From assembly GCA_033063855.1 (NCBI GenBank), contig CP093831.1:10292001-10356000 (forward strand): a stretch of DNA of 64,000 nucleotides, written 5' to 3'. Origin of the DNA: Smittia aterrima (lineage: Eukaryota > Arthropoda > Insecta > Diptera > Chironomidae). Every line of letters starts with the position of its first letter. Position 1 is the first letter of the stretch. The translations under genes were made by a program, and so were the position numbers. The notes under the pieces were generated by a model that was given only the letters and a program-made list of their open reading frames with translations, made no database searches and had not been told where the DNA came from. This document shows, one piece after another, positions 45,865 through 57,800 of the stretch.

Positions 45865-48800
45865 TTAGTTTACAGCTGGAAAGCTTTGTTGTTGTTGAGC
45901 TCCGGACTGACTTTGAACCCAGTTCCCAAAAACATCTCGGCAGTGAGTGATAACGCATTCGTTAGAACAATACTCGTCCTCCCAATCGTTAGATACGATA
46001 GCTGCATTCGTACATCCGATGCGGATACAGTTTTGAGCTCCCTGAGTTGGAATCGCGTTGTTTCCCAGTGAAGGTGGCATCTGGTTGTTATTGTTAATCT
46101 GCTGTGTTGGTATGTTTGGCTGCTGCTGCTGCAAAGGAGTCTGTTGTTGTACAGTCTGTTGGTTCATTTGATGCAACTGCAATAAAATAAACTTTTGTTT
46201 CATCTCCGAGTGTAAAGTTTTAATCTCGCAAACCTGTTGATTCATGCATTGATTTGGAGCTCCATGGAGCTGTTGGTACATGACGTTATTCTGTGGCTGC
46301 ATCATGTTTTGATTTATCATCGACTAAAAGGAAAAACAAGAATTTAGTTTCAACTGTGTATGAGACATTGCGGGGACTTACTTGGTTGACAAAGCTCTGT
46401 TGGTATGACGGAGTCAAGCTCTGGTAGGAGGTTTGCATTTGATGAGAAGAAACAATCGGTGTGTTTTGCTGCTGCATATGCGAATTGGTCTGCATCGAGT
46501 TAACAATTGGTTGATGGGGCGGCGATTGTGAATCCTCGGTGCCCTAGAAGGAAAAGCAGAGCGTGACATTTCGTTAAATTAAAGTGACATTAAGCTTAGG
46601 TAAACATTGGGTCTGCTGGCGTACAATTTTCTCGACGGAAATGCTTCCCATGTTTTCTTTCTTGCTGAAGATTGAAAAGAAGGAAATTAAAAGCAAACAA
46701 CGCGCAAAAAACGCGCGGAAAGAAAAACATGAACAAATGCAGAAGGAATCTGATTCTCTGATGAGAAGCGGGCGACTCTTACGTTTGAAGTATAAATTTA
46801 AAGCTTTAAATCAAGATATTCGATGCGTCCTTTACAAAAACTAAAAAAAAACTAATTTATTTTTGTTTACTTTGGATTCAGCAAAAATTTAAAAACATTG
46901 AAAGCGCTGAATAAGTTTTTTGGCGGCAAAAGTTTGAAAATATTTTTATTCGGTTTGATTTTAATGCTATGTTACTTTGTTAAGCTGCTCACTATAAATG
47001 ATCCAAAAAATGATATCAACAAGAAAAAAGCTTATTCCGTTCCTATGACAATTAAATTGTCAATCTGAAATTCAATTTCCAGAAGAATGGAAAAACAAAC
47101 TCTTTGATTGAATCGCATTAATATTCATGGAACGCGGAAGAGCAGACGACAGCAAACAGAAAAGAAACCAAAAATAAAATTGGTTTTTCCTCCAATAAAA
47201 CGGCAATCAAGCGGTAAAGCTTTGGATTAGAGCGATTTCCTAGTCATTCTCTATTGCCTCTCTGCTCAGCCTCATCCCAGATCCACGTTGCATGCTTGCA
47301 TGAACGGACATGAAACAACAGAAAATAAATTATAAATCAATTATTTTTTTTGCTGCTTCTGTTGCTGATGATGCTCCCTGCTGCTGGTGCTTCCGTAGAG
47401 TTTAATGTATTTTTTATCTGTTTACTTAAACTAAGGGCATCAATTGTTTGCTCCCCCATGTCTGGAGCGTACACACCTTCGCCATTTTAAGCTGTTCCAT
47501 GTCCATGAATTTCAATTAAATTTCCATTCTTCCTTCGCGCCATTCGATCGATTAATATTTTTCCCGTTCACTTCGATATCGCTTGCAATTTTCCTCATTC
47601 CACCCACGCACAGCGGCAATCAATCGTGCAACTCTCTCTCCTCTCTCCCATCGAAAACCATAATTTTTGCTTAAATAATTAAAAATCAATTAAGAGAATT
47701 TTACCCCTTTCCCCGCGAAAAATCTGTTTGCACAGCACAGATAAATCGTTTCTACTTTTACTGTAAGGCATCAGGTTGACGAGATCAATTTGATGAAAAT
47801 GGAATTTGTGTGTGTGTACGTTGTTAAACACAATGTGATGTGATGACATTTAAAATTGGAAAAAAAACTTTCATCGTCAGACAAATTGAATTTTTCATTT
47901 TCCAGGAAAAAAAAACTGGGATAGGATGAATGTCAAAGGAGACTCGCGAAACAAGATACCTGAGTGCAGTTTATTGAATTCTTCTCCCCGTTGACTGATT
48001 TCCACCCCGTCAACTAAGGAATTTTCCTTTGACATAACAGATGGGATCTGTTTGTGAGTTGAGTTACTCAAAGCGATTGAAAGCCGAAACCGAATGAACT
48101 TTTCTCCTAACAAATTCGCGGGTAAGAAGATTGTTTTAGCAAACAGAGACGTGAATCGACATCGTAGGGTTTCTCCGAATTTCTCATATCCCCTTCGTAA
48201 AGCGATAAAAACGAGCTGCGAAGAAGAAAGTTTCGCACTCTCAAGAGGGAAAATTGTTTTGCTATTAAATTAATAGCGTCAACCCCAATTTCTTTGCTAC
48301 ATGCATGCATGTTTACATCGGAGGGTTGAGAAGACTCAAAGATTTACGCTAATGGCTTATCAGACGGAATTTGAATTAAAATTGTCTCCCATTCGTCGCT
48401 GTTATCTCTGATAAGACCAATCGAAATAATGAAAGGAGATTAAAAAGTGAATTGTTGCAGAGCGAGAGAAGGAAGGAATTACTAAATGGATTAAATTCTG
48501 ATGAATCTAATTTATCATTCGCATCACATCGAGCGTCAACTCAGCTTGATTCGAACATTTTAATTCTTTCCCATCCCTTAAGGGCGTCTTACTCAATCAA
48601 ATGGTGTCGTAGACTATAAGCAGATCAATACTGCAAAAGTCAATTTCAACATTTCCTCTAAGTTGCAATCATAGACTTGAGTTTTCGAAACGTCACTGTT
48701 GTGGAATCGATTTCCCTTCACCAGCTTTTAATTAAAGGAAGCCGTTCGACGAGAATCACAGATAGAAAGCCGGACTTGAAGGACATTGAACGGGACATTG

Positions 48801-51800
48801 ATTGAAAATGTGTGTCAGCCGATGGACAACACAAGTTGATTGCAGAACTGAAAGAAAATGAGACAATAGAATGGAAGTTAATTGGCCTTAAAGAAGGAAA
48901 ATGTCGAAGTGTCTACAAAAGAGCTTGTTATTGGCGTTCACTCGAGACATTGATGACAACGAGGCAAGGACGAAGCCAATTAAAAATGTTCATGGGAAGA
49001 GAAGCAAGCTGTGAATTGTAAAATTATCATTTTAATTTGATTCGTTGTGGCGTGCTAATAACCAAGTGGGCAACAGGACTAGAAAACTTTAATTATCGTT
49101 CCGTCCACTCAAACTTTCTTCTTTTAAATGGGGCTTGCAAGTGACTGAAGAGTAATTAAGCAAAAGCTTCACTCAAGAAGAATGAAGTTTCACAGCACAA
49201 AGCGAAAACTTCTAATGAAAATCAATCAATCTGAAGCGCTTGCGAAACAACTAAAGCCTCAAAAGAGTGAAAACTTTTCAATCTCTCTGCTTTTCAATTT
49301 AGAAATTCAAAAGTAGAAGTGCAACAAAGACGATCGACCAAACTAACATACACGAGTTTCCTATATGCGTTTGCTTTTTGAAATTCATTTTAGTCGACGT
49401 CAAATCTCTTGCGGTGAACCTCCATCCTACTCGATTGCAGCTTTGGAAAGTGCGCCGAATCCAAAGCAACCAAAAATTAGGTAAATTAGAAATTTTGCAA
49501 ATTTTCCGCTGGTTGTTTTGAGCTCTGCCTGGATGACGACGAGAGGAGATTTAAAAGGAGACTGGGACAGCGAGGGAGGATTTTCCAATTTGTATTTTCG
49601 CTGACTAACGGGAACGAAGCGATAGGATGAGGAAAATTTTTGATGTTTGAGATGAGGCGAATCTCAATGGAAAATTCTCCACAGCTCATCATTTTCCAAT
49701 TTTCTGAAAACTGCATCGAAGTAAAATTTTCAGTTTCCGCTCGCTTTCCACGAAGAAAAAGTTGTTTCATTTCATAGCAGAGCTCATCCATTTTTCCATT
49801 CAATTACCCGGAAGCTGATCCATCAAGAGCGAGATTATACGCAAGCAGCAAATTCTATTCCAACTCACCTGTGACGTTGAGGTCGCTCGATATATGGCTA
49901 AAGCCTTTGCGTAATCCTTCTTCGCCTCTTCGGTCTTCTTCTTATAAACCTGAAATGACGAAATAAATGAAAAGTTTAATAAAAACTTAATTTGAATCGC
50001 AGTAAACATGACAAGACGATCTCGTTGTCGTGAGATTTTAAAAATTATTCAAATGCTGAGTTTAATAAATTGAAAAGGCACGCCTTGGAAATTCTTTAGC
50101 ATCACGAAAGAAAAATTTCTTTCAAACTGGAATTTTTATTAAAAAGCTGTGCATTATTAAAATTTTACTTCGTTTATTAACTGTGCCTTCTACGAGGGTT
50201 CCCTTAATTTAGGGTAGATAATCATCGAGTTGTCTGTCAAGGAGTGGACAGATTTCTTTCTGTGATATTTTTAGAAATTTACGACTTCAAAAAAAATCGC
50301 TGACATTTGAGACTTAAATGTTCTGTCGTCAAGAAGATAAAGAATCAACTTGTCCATTCATTTCAGCTCAGAAATTATTCTAAGAACAATTAAAGAAATT
50401 AATACGAACGCAAAGTCGATGAGAAGTTCAAAAACTTTAAGTTTCTTCTCAAACTTTCCTTCTATCAAGTTTTTCTCTCTCGTTTAGTGGAAAAGTTTTT
50501 CTAATCTTTTCTTCTTGAACATTTTCACAAGAGAGAAGTCACATAGACTTTAAAAGCAATTAAGATGATTTATTCATGTTTTGAAATTATGAAAGTTTTG
50601 AAAACGCCTTAATGCAAGACTCTATTAAAAATGCTTGAAATTAGTTTTCTCATTTTCTTTTAGCAGATTCTACGTGAGTGTGAAGAATTTAAGAGCGAAA
50701 AACATTAATGAAGAACGTGCATTTAACATCAATTAAGAATCAAAACAATTTTTCACTCTTCTGTGACACTTTTCGAATCATTTTCTCATCGTGAGTAATA
50801 AAGAATATTAAACTACTATGAGCAGGTGACGTTTGAAGCGAGAAAATTTTCTATTTATGAATAACGAACGTGTCATAAATATTATTAGTCTAGTTCCCTG
50901 GAGAGTAATCTCTCCATCTGTTATATCTGCGTCTTCTGTTAATTCTTCGCCAAGCTCATCGAATGACTTCTTAGTTCAAAATTTTCGTCTTTAAAATCAC
51001 AAAAGAAAAACTTTGCTATCATAAAAAGCAATCAAGACAAAGAAAAACAAAAGTTCTTAGGCAGAAGAAAAACGAAAAGTTTTTATCTTCTCTAATTTTC
51101 TGAAAACTGCAAATATTATCATATTAATGAGCAAGAAAAACCACAATTTACAAAATTTTACTCCTCGGTCGTGGGTTGGAAAAGTTTTTAATTCCGAATA
51201 GAATGTTTAACTTTAATTAAACTTTTCTTCACAAACAATTACGAGAAGAGAACGACAAGAAAAACAAATGAGTTGAAAATTTTCATTTTCCGCAAGTTTT
51301 CCATTTCGAAAATTCATTTCCATTGATTACACATTTTGTTTTTACGGACCAAATCAAACGGAGCTTAATTGAATTTCCAGAGTTTTCCGGGTGGGGGAAA
51401 GTTTTCGAATGAAAAAGCTCGACGAATGTAAATTTCAGTCACTGCAAAGCTTACAAGATGGCGGTTGAAGGGGGAACTGAATCAATATTTAAACTGTAGG
51501 AGAATTTAAATTAATCATCGACTCAAGTTCAACAACAGAATGAGCGGGGAGCGAGCGATGGAAATTGATTGCATTTTACTTGGAGGAGAAAGAGGAAAAT
51601 TGATGCTCCGCGTTATTCAAATATGAAGATTGATTGATTCACCCAACGCGCTCGAATAGTTTTTCAATCCTTTAAACTTTAATCCAATTGATCACTTAAA
51701 GTGGCATTTGAAAATTGTAAAAGTTGGAAAGTATCATCAAATTTTCATTCTCAGTCAACGAATCCGCTTTAATGAAATTTCTGAAACAACATTGTGTTTG

Positions 51801-54800
51801 ACATAGCTTGGCAAATTGAAAAGAAATAAAAAATGAAATTGGAAAAATATTCTGCGACGAAGAAAATTGATTTTGTCACTGACATCATTCGCAGAGAATT
51901 TTATTGAGCATAAAAAGAAAAAATTTGTTTATCGTACTTGACAGCTCTTCCACAGCAGTTTCTGCACTTTTGAGAATAATATTTTTCCTCTTTAATTGCT
52001 CGTTAGATAAATTTGTTTAAAGTTTTTATACAAATCAATTTAAAATGTAAACTAATGTCAACAAACTCGCTGCAAGGCTAAAAACAAACAAGAACGTAAA
52101 ACTAGAAATCAATTCGATGTTGTCGCTCTGTCTGTCAAATAAAAATCCACGATTTAATTGAATCAATATTTTTGCTTCCTCCCGCAAGGGAAAGAAAATC
52201 GTCCAATGTTCTCTCATAAATAACATTCCAATAACAGAAAATAAAAGCTTGATTTGATTAAGTTAAAGGGCGGGAGTGAACTCAAAAACAATTTTTCTGA
52301 TGGAGCCGAAATTCAATTTAAAAAAGTCAAGAAAACTTTTCGATTTCACAACAATTTTTTGTCATCAATTTTCGTCGAAAACAAAAAAAAAACTTTAATC
52401 TCTCAACTTTTCATTCTCATTATTCAAGTCTGGCGTCAAAAGAGATTGAAGAAAATTGCTTTTGAGAGCTGCGCTGATTTTAATTCCAAAAGATTGAAGC
52501 AATCTTCAAAAGCTCTTGTGTTGAGATGTTGTAATCTGCTTGAAGACAGCACGCAGCGACGCGCACGCTACGAAAAGCTTATGCAGGAAGTAATTCATTG
52601 TATCAACATGGCAGCGTGCAAAAGCTCTCAAAATTCTGTTGCTTTAGCATTGAAAGAAATGAAAATTTATGGATTTTTGCTGCTAGGGATCAAATTCTGA
52701 TCTCCCCTGCACTCTTCACGCCCATTGTCTTGATTTATGAGTGATTCTTTTTCGTGCAGACAACATTCTGGATATTAAATCACTTCACTTCAACCTGCAA
52801 AACATTTAAGGAGTGAATCGCCGGAAATCTGCCGAATTCAAATGACTGTAACTTTCGCGAATTGAAAGCTTTTTATTATCTGTTTTTTGTATTGACAAGA
52901 ACTATCTTTTAAAATTCATCTGTCATACAAAGACTTTCAATAAATATTATAGTAAAGTCAGAAAAATTAATTAAGTGGAGCTCCAAAAAATGGTGTTCGA
53001 CAAATGGCTTGAAAATACTCAACAATATGAACATTTTATTGAAAATCATTTGAAAAAGCAACATCAAAGCAATTAACACAGTTTCATTTGATAGTTTGAA
53101 GCATTATCTATTAACAAAATGCTAGTTAATAAGAATAAATGGCTGAACATGAAATATCGGCAGACCTTAAGATTGTAAGTTCCAATAAAAGAAATCGATG
53201 GTCGGTCGTGACAAATGTCTCAAAAAAAAATACTATAAAAGTAAGTCAATAGTGAAAATAGATTTTCAATCCGCAGACCTAATGATGATCAAGATAATTA
53301 GTATAAAAAAAACATCAAAAACAGTACAGAAGGTTTCTAAAATCCATCTTGGAAAATGATATGAAGATTTTTTGTCCACCAATGAGAGCATCTTGCTGTC
53401 GACTATAAAATTGATTTTTAAATCGTTTCTTTGGCACTTTATGGACTTAACAACTAAATAAAATATGACGAATGACTCTTTGAGATGCCAAAAAGGTTAT
53501 TATATTTAAAATATTTCTGAAGATAACTTCTGTAGCACTCAATTAATCAGCGTGTCGCTCCAAGCATGGCTTTAGTAACTTCGGGTTAATTTAACCAAAA
53601 AAACCTACTTCAAGAATTGCTTTGAAAGACATCTGATATATTTTTTCTTATAGTTGAACATTCTGACAACATTCTTGATTAAATTAGATCAAGCAATTGT
53701 CTTTGATTGCCCCGAAATTTTCTTGAAACTGTAGAGATCCGCTTTTATGACGTATGACATGAGTCAAAAGAAGTTCCATAACTTTGCTCCATTAAACGTT
53801 ATGAAAGTTTAATTACCAGTTTTTTTAAGACAAAAGAAGAGACTACAAGAAACACTGAGGATTTTTATTCAATAATACAATATAGTTATGAAAAAATTTA
53901 CAAATATCACTGTCGAACACCATTTTTTGGAGCTCGACTAAATTAACTTTTCTGACTTAACTTCAATATTTATTGAAAATCTTTGTATGTGAGATGAATT
54001 TTAAAGAATAGTTCTTGTCAATACAAAAAACAGATAATAAAAAGATTTCAATTTACGAAAGTTACAGTCATTTGAATTCGGCAGATTTCCCGCGATTCAC
54101 CTCTTACATTATCCGCTCTCTTTCTCTCTAGTTGCTTTTTGTCTTGACGTCCCATCAAGTAAATTGAAAAATTGTAAAGCAAACTTTTCGACGAGTGCAC
54201 GCAGCGAAGGATGAAGAAAGATTTAGGAACGAAGGAGAAAGAAATTATAAATCAATTTTCGGCAATTTCTCGCAGTGATGAATCCCTTGTCAGCACCGTT
54301 TATGAATAAATTCATCCATCCGACCGGAATCAAGGTTTCATCTGTTGCATGACGCATTGGATTTTTGGCACGGTTCGCGATCAATTTACACAGCAATTAA
54401 CCTCAATTTTTCCATTTTCACGTTGAACAATTTTTCAGCCTTTCGCATGACGAAAGCAAATTCCAGAACTTAGCTTAGAGTAATCATGAAGAACGTTTGA
54501 CATGCTTTCCTCGTGTAAAAATGTGATTTCTTTGCTTTGACTTATCAGTGTCGATAACCTAATTTTGTTTATTCAAATTGCAAGCTATTTAGAGATAATC
54601 ACGACTCTCATATTAAAACAAAACTTTTTAATGGAATGACGCATTCGACGAAAGGTCGTACATATACTTGAAAAGTTATTCTCCCACGTAACGGTTAAGA
54701 GGATTATGCAAAACTTTTGCATTTTAAATGAATCTCTTAAACTGAACTAGTCTACATAAGCTGCTTCATAAAAAATTAAAACTTTAATTATTCGATTTCA

Positions 54801-57800
54801 AAATTAGAATTTAGAAAACTTTTGTAGCAAAATTTTATCATGAGAAAACTCTTTTGCTATCTCCGATTAAACGAGAAGCAATAACAACTATAATTTGAAG
54901 TTAAAATGTTTACAAATTTTGCGGTACGTTGAATAGAGAAAGAAGCGAAAGATTTTTCACGGAAAAAATTGATAAACTTTTCGTTTTTCCTCTGATTCAA
55001 CTAAACAGGAAAATATTTTTTGAGCGCGGAAATAAGGAAAAATATTTGGGCGTCATATCTAACGTGTCGACTGGGAAGCGAAAGGAAGGAAAACAAGGGA
55101 AAATTGGAAAATTTAGGAAAACCGCAAAGTAACAATTTACACACTAGCAGCAACTGTTATTTATTAATTTCAATTTAATCTCTCTGCTTTTCCGGAATGT
55201 GCTTGCCGTAATTTGTTCTCGTCATGAAACAAATTTACACCTTCACCGTTGGCGTTAACTACGCACTAGAGAGAGAGAGAGAGAGTGGTAACCGAAAACG
55301 AGAAAACTCTTTTGGAGTCTTTTTTAATTAAACATGGAAAATGTTTTCTGCCCAAAAAAGCCAGAAATTTATGACAAAATCAACCGCAAAAACTTTTCCT
55401 GTTTTTCGTCTGCAAACTTTTGCTGTTTTGCGATGTTTTTCTGGAGAATAGTTTAAACTTCTTCGAAACTTGTGAGAAATTTAATATTTCATGACTTTGA
55501 AATGTTCTTCAAACACTTAAGATTACTTGAGTAATTGGGAATCGTCTGAATGTTCCGCCACAGCAAATTACGAATAAATTTAAGTTGTTTTATCTGTAAA
55601 ATTGAACTTCCGCTCATCTTTTCCTTTCTCGAGAAGCATCGAAATGGAAAAATGATTTCGCCAACTCTCCAAACTATTTTCCGAAGATTTTCCACAAAAC
55701 TGCCTTTTGAATTATTGCGAAGCTAAAAGTCAGAAAGGAAATTTAATGAAATTCTGAAACTCTCATAGAAAAAATGTTTTCAACATTTCAAGTTCATGGC
55801 ACTATATCATTGCTATAAAAAAACTTTTTCCCCGCCAAGAAAAAAAAAACTCATAATTTTTCCATTTTCCTGCTTCTTCGCTACGGGATAATCTGCATAC
55901 ACATTTCACTTGCTCTGCGTTGTTGTTGTTGTGTGCGGTACAACAGCGGAAATCGCTTGAATAATTTATGTAATGCATTTATTACGAAAAAAAAAGTTTT
56001 ATGTTCTTTTAATTTTTATTGCCTTTCGGTCGGATTGGTATTGGATTAGTAATTATAAAGCTTTACGACGATAGCAGCAGTGGCGCAATCAGTGCAATGC
56101 TTTGTTCCTTCGAGAATGAACACGAAGTTTAAGCAAATAAATTTGCATTCGCTTTTTATGAGTTTTTACGGTTCAGAGATTTTTTGAGTGAGCAGATCAA
56201 AATCCATTCGTACGATCGTTACGTTAATTGCTTTATTATCAGCTTCGATGATTTTGGGCATGACTTCTTTAAAACAAAATATTGAAACTCACTTCTTTAT
56301 GCTCCGGTGCCAGCACGTCCCACATTGATGCCACGATCTTCGAGACTTCACCAAACGAAGCGATGGGATTCTGTCCTTTGATTGCAGCCTGCGTGTCTCG
56401 GAAGAAGAGAGCGTAAGCAGAAACGGGTCTAAAGCACGAGAGAAACAAAAAGGGTAAATGAGGGTAAATTGAGTCATAATCGTTTCATTAAGAGAATCTT
56501 AATTAAGCTTGGCTGCAGATAGAATCGTAATGAGATTATTTCACTGTAGAACTTCCTTGAGGGAAGAAAAGGTTTATTGTGTTGACAAATTTTGAAGTAA
56601 GACAAATTGAGCTTATAATGGAGAAAGAATTGGGAATTGATTGTTCGGATCGTCGCGGTCGACATTAACTTGAAGGTCTTCCTAATGAAGCCAAAGCTAA
56701 CTCCAAACGATAAAAGGCTGATGTTTCTGAAACTTAATCACATCAAGCGACAACTCACAAGCTTGACGAATCGTAAAATGACGCAAAGCAAAGCCAAACC
56801 TCATTTCTAAATTAAATTAAATGTGACAAAAACATTTTGTAAAACTATTTCTTTCGCTCTCTGCAACATGCATTCAAAGTCAAGTCAATCTTCTAGGAAG
56901 AAAAACTTTCATCTTGATTAAACTTCCACTTTCTCGTGTACACTTGAAGTAAAAGAGAACGAGCACAGTGCCAGGCAAACATCAGTTGCAGTTAAAGTCA
57001 TGAGCGATAAATTGCTTGTGGCAAGGATATCTTCATAATCGGAATGGAAAACGAAGAAAGAGCTTGTTTTGCCAACTGAGTCGTGGTTAGAGATTTTGTG
57101 TAGAGCGGGGAAAGAAATCTTGATTTGATCAAGCTTATTGAAGTTGAAAATTTAATTGAATCAAATCGAACAGAATCGGAAATGACAAGGATTGAGGTTT
57201 CTCCGTTTCGCTTCAAAGTACTTCACAATCATCTAGCGTATCGAGAGCTTTCAATTTGCATTTGAGTGTCGAAAAGAATCAAGCAGCCGATTGCTAATTG
57301 TCTACTTACTTGTTTGGCTCATTCGGATCCTTCTTCTTCTTTGCGGTCTTTTTAGCAGCCGGCTTGGCCTTCTTAGCTCCGCTGCCCTTTGGTGAATCAC
57401 CGTCGGCAAACGGATCGGGTGATGGACGTTTAAACGCGCTCTGTAAAAGAGAAAAAAAAATCGCGAGAATAAAAAAGCATTAAAAACTGTCGCAAGGGCA
57501 AAGCGCCGAGAGGGAGATTCCAATTTAAAAGAGCGACAGCAGCAAAAATGCCCATAAATCATAATCAGCGCAATAAATTTTCATTAGTTTCATTGCACGT
57601 TTGCAACATAAATTTTTTCGAGAGCATTTTATGCATCGGAATTTTTCATTCTCGCGCTGCAGCAGACAAAGGCCAGAGACGGTCGTTGGTCGTGACGCAA
57701 GCTAAAATGTTGTCGACTCTCTGTGCTTATCAATTCACTGTTCAATTAAGAGTTTTTAAAAATGACTTTATCAATATCTTGTTCACAATCATCTAACTTC

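Larger units (their letters stand above)
52809..54104. mobile_element. Decayed Tc1/mariner-like element with 194-bp inverted repeats
   Basis: The left end (52809-53002) and the reverse complement of the right end (53911-54104) match at about 90% over 194 bp, from AGGAGTGAATCGCC / AGAGGTGAATCGCG to GGTGTTCGACA. A TA dinucleotide flanks both ends (52807-52808 and 54105-54106), as expected for Tc1/mariner insertion. Total length of 1,296 bp is that of a full mariner element. The 908-bp interior has no ORF above 60 codons and no transposase motif I can recognise, so it is dead or non-autonomous. Assignment to the superfamily rests on the TA sites, the size and the repeats only. Confidence 0.75.
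49950..56292 (-). other. TOX intron, 6.3 kb
   Basis: The largest intron of the gene, splitting the HMG box. It contains the inverted-repeat element at 52809-54104 and a (GA)n tract at 55268-55285. A 148-codon plus-strand open frame at 52254-52700 starts at TTG and has no ATG for its first 100 codons, so I do not call it a gene. Confidence 0.75.

Noticed and set aside
52254..52700. 148-codon plus-strand open frame
   Set aside because: It starts at TTG, has no ATG in its first 100 codons, is Lys/Phe-rich at the start and shows no domain. A frame this long is not very improbable in 64 kb of AT-rich DNA read in six frames.
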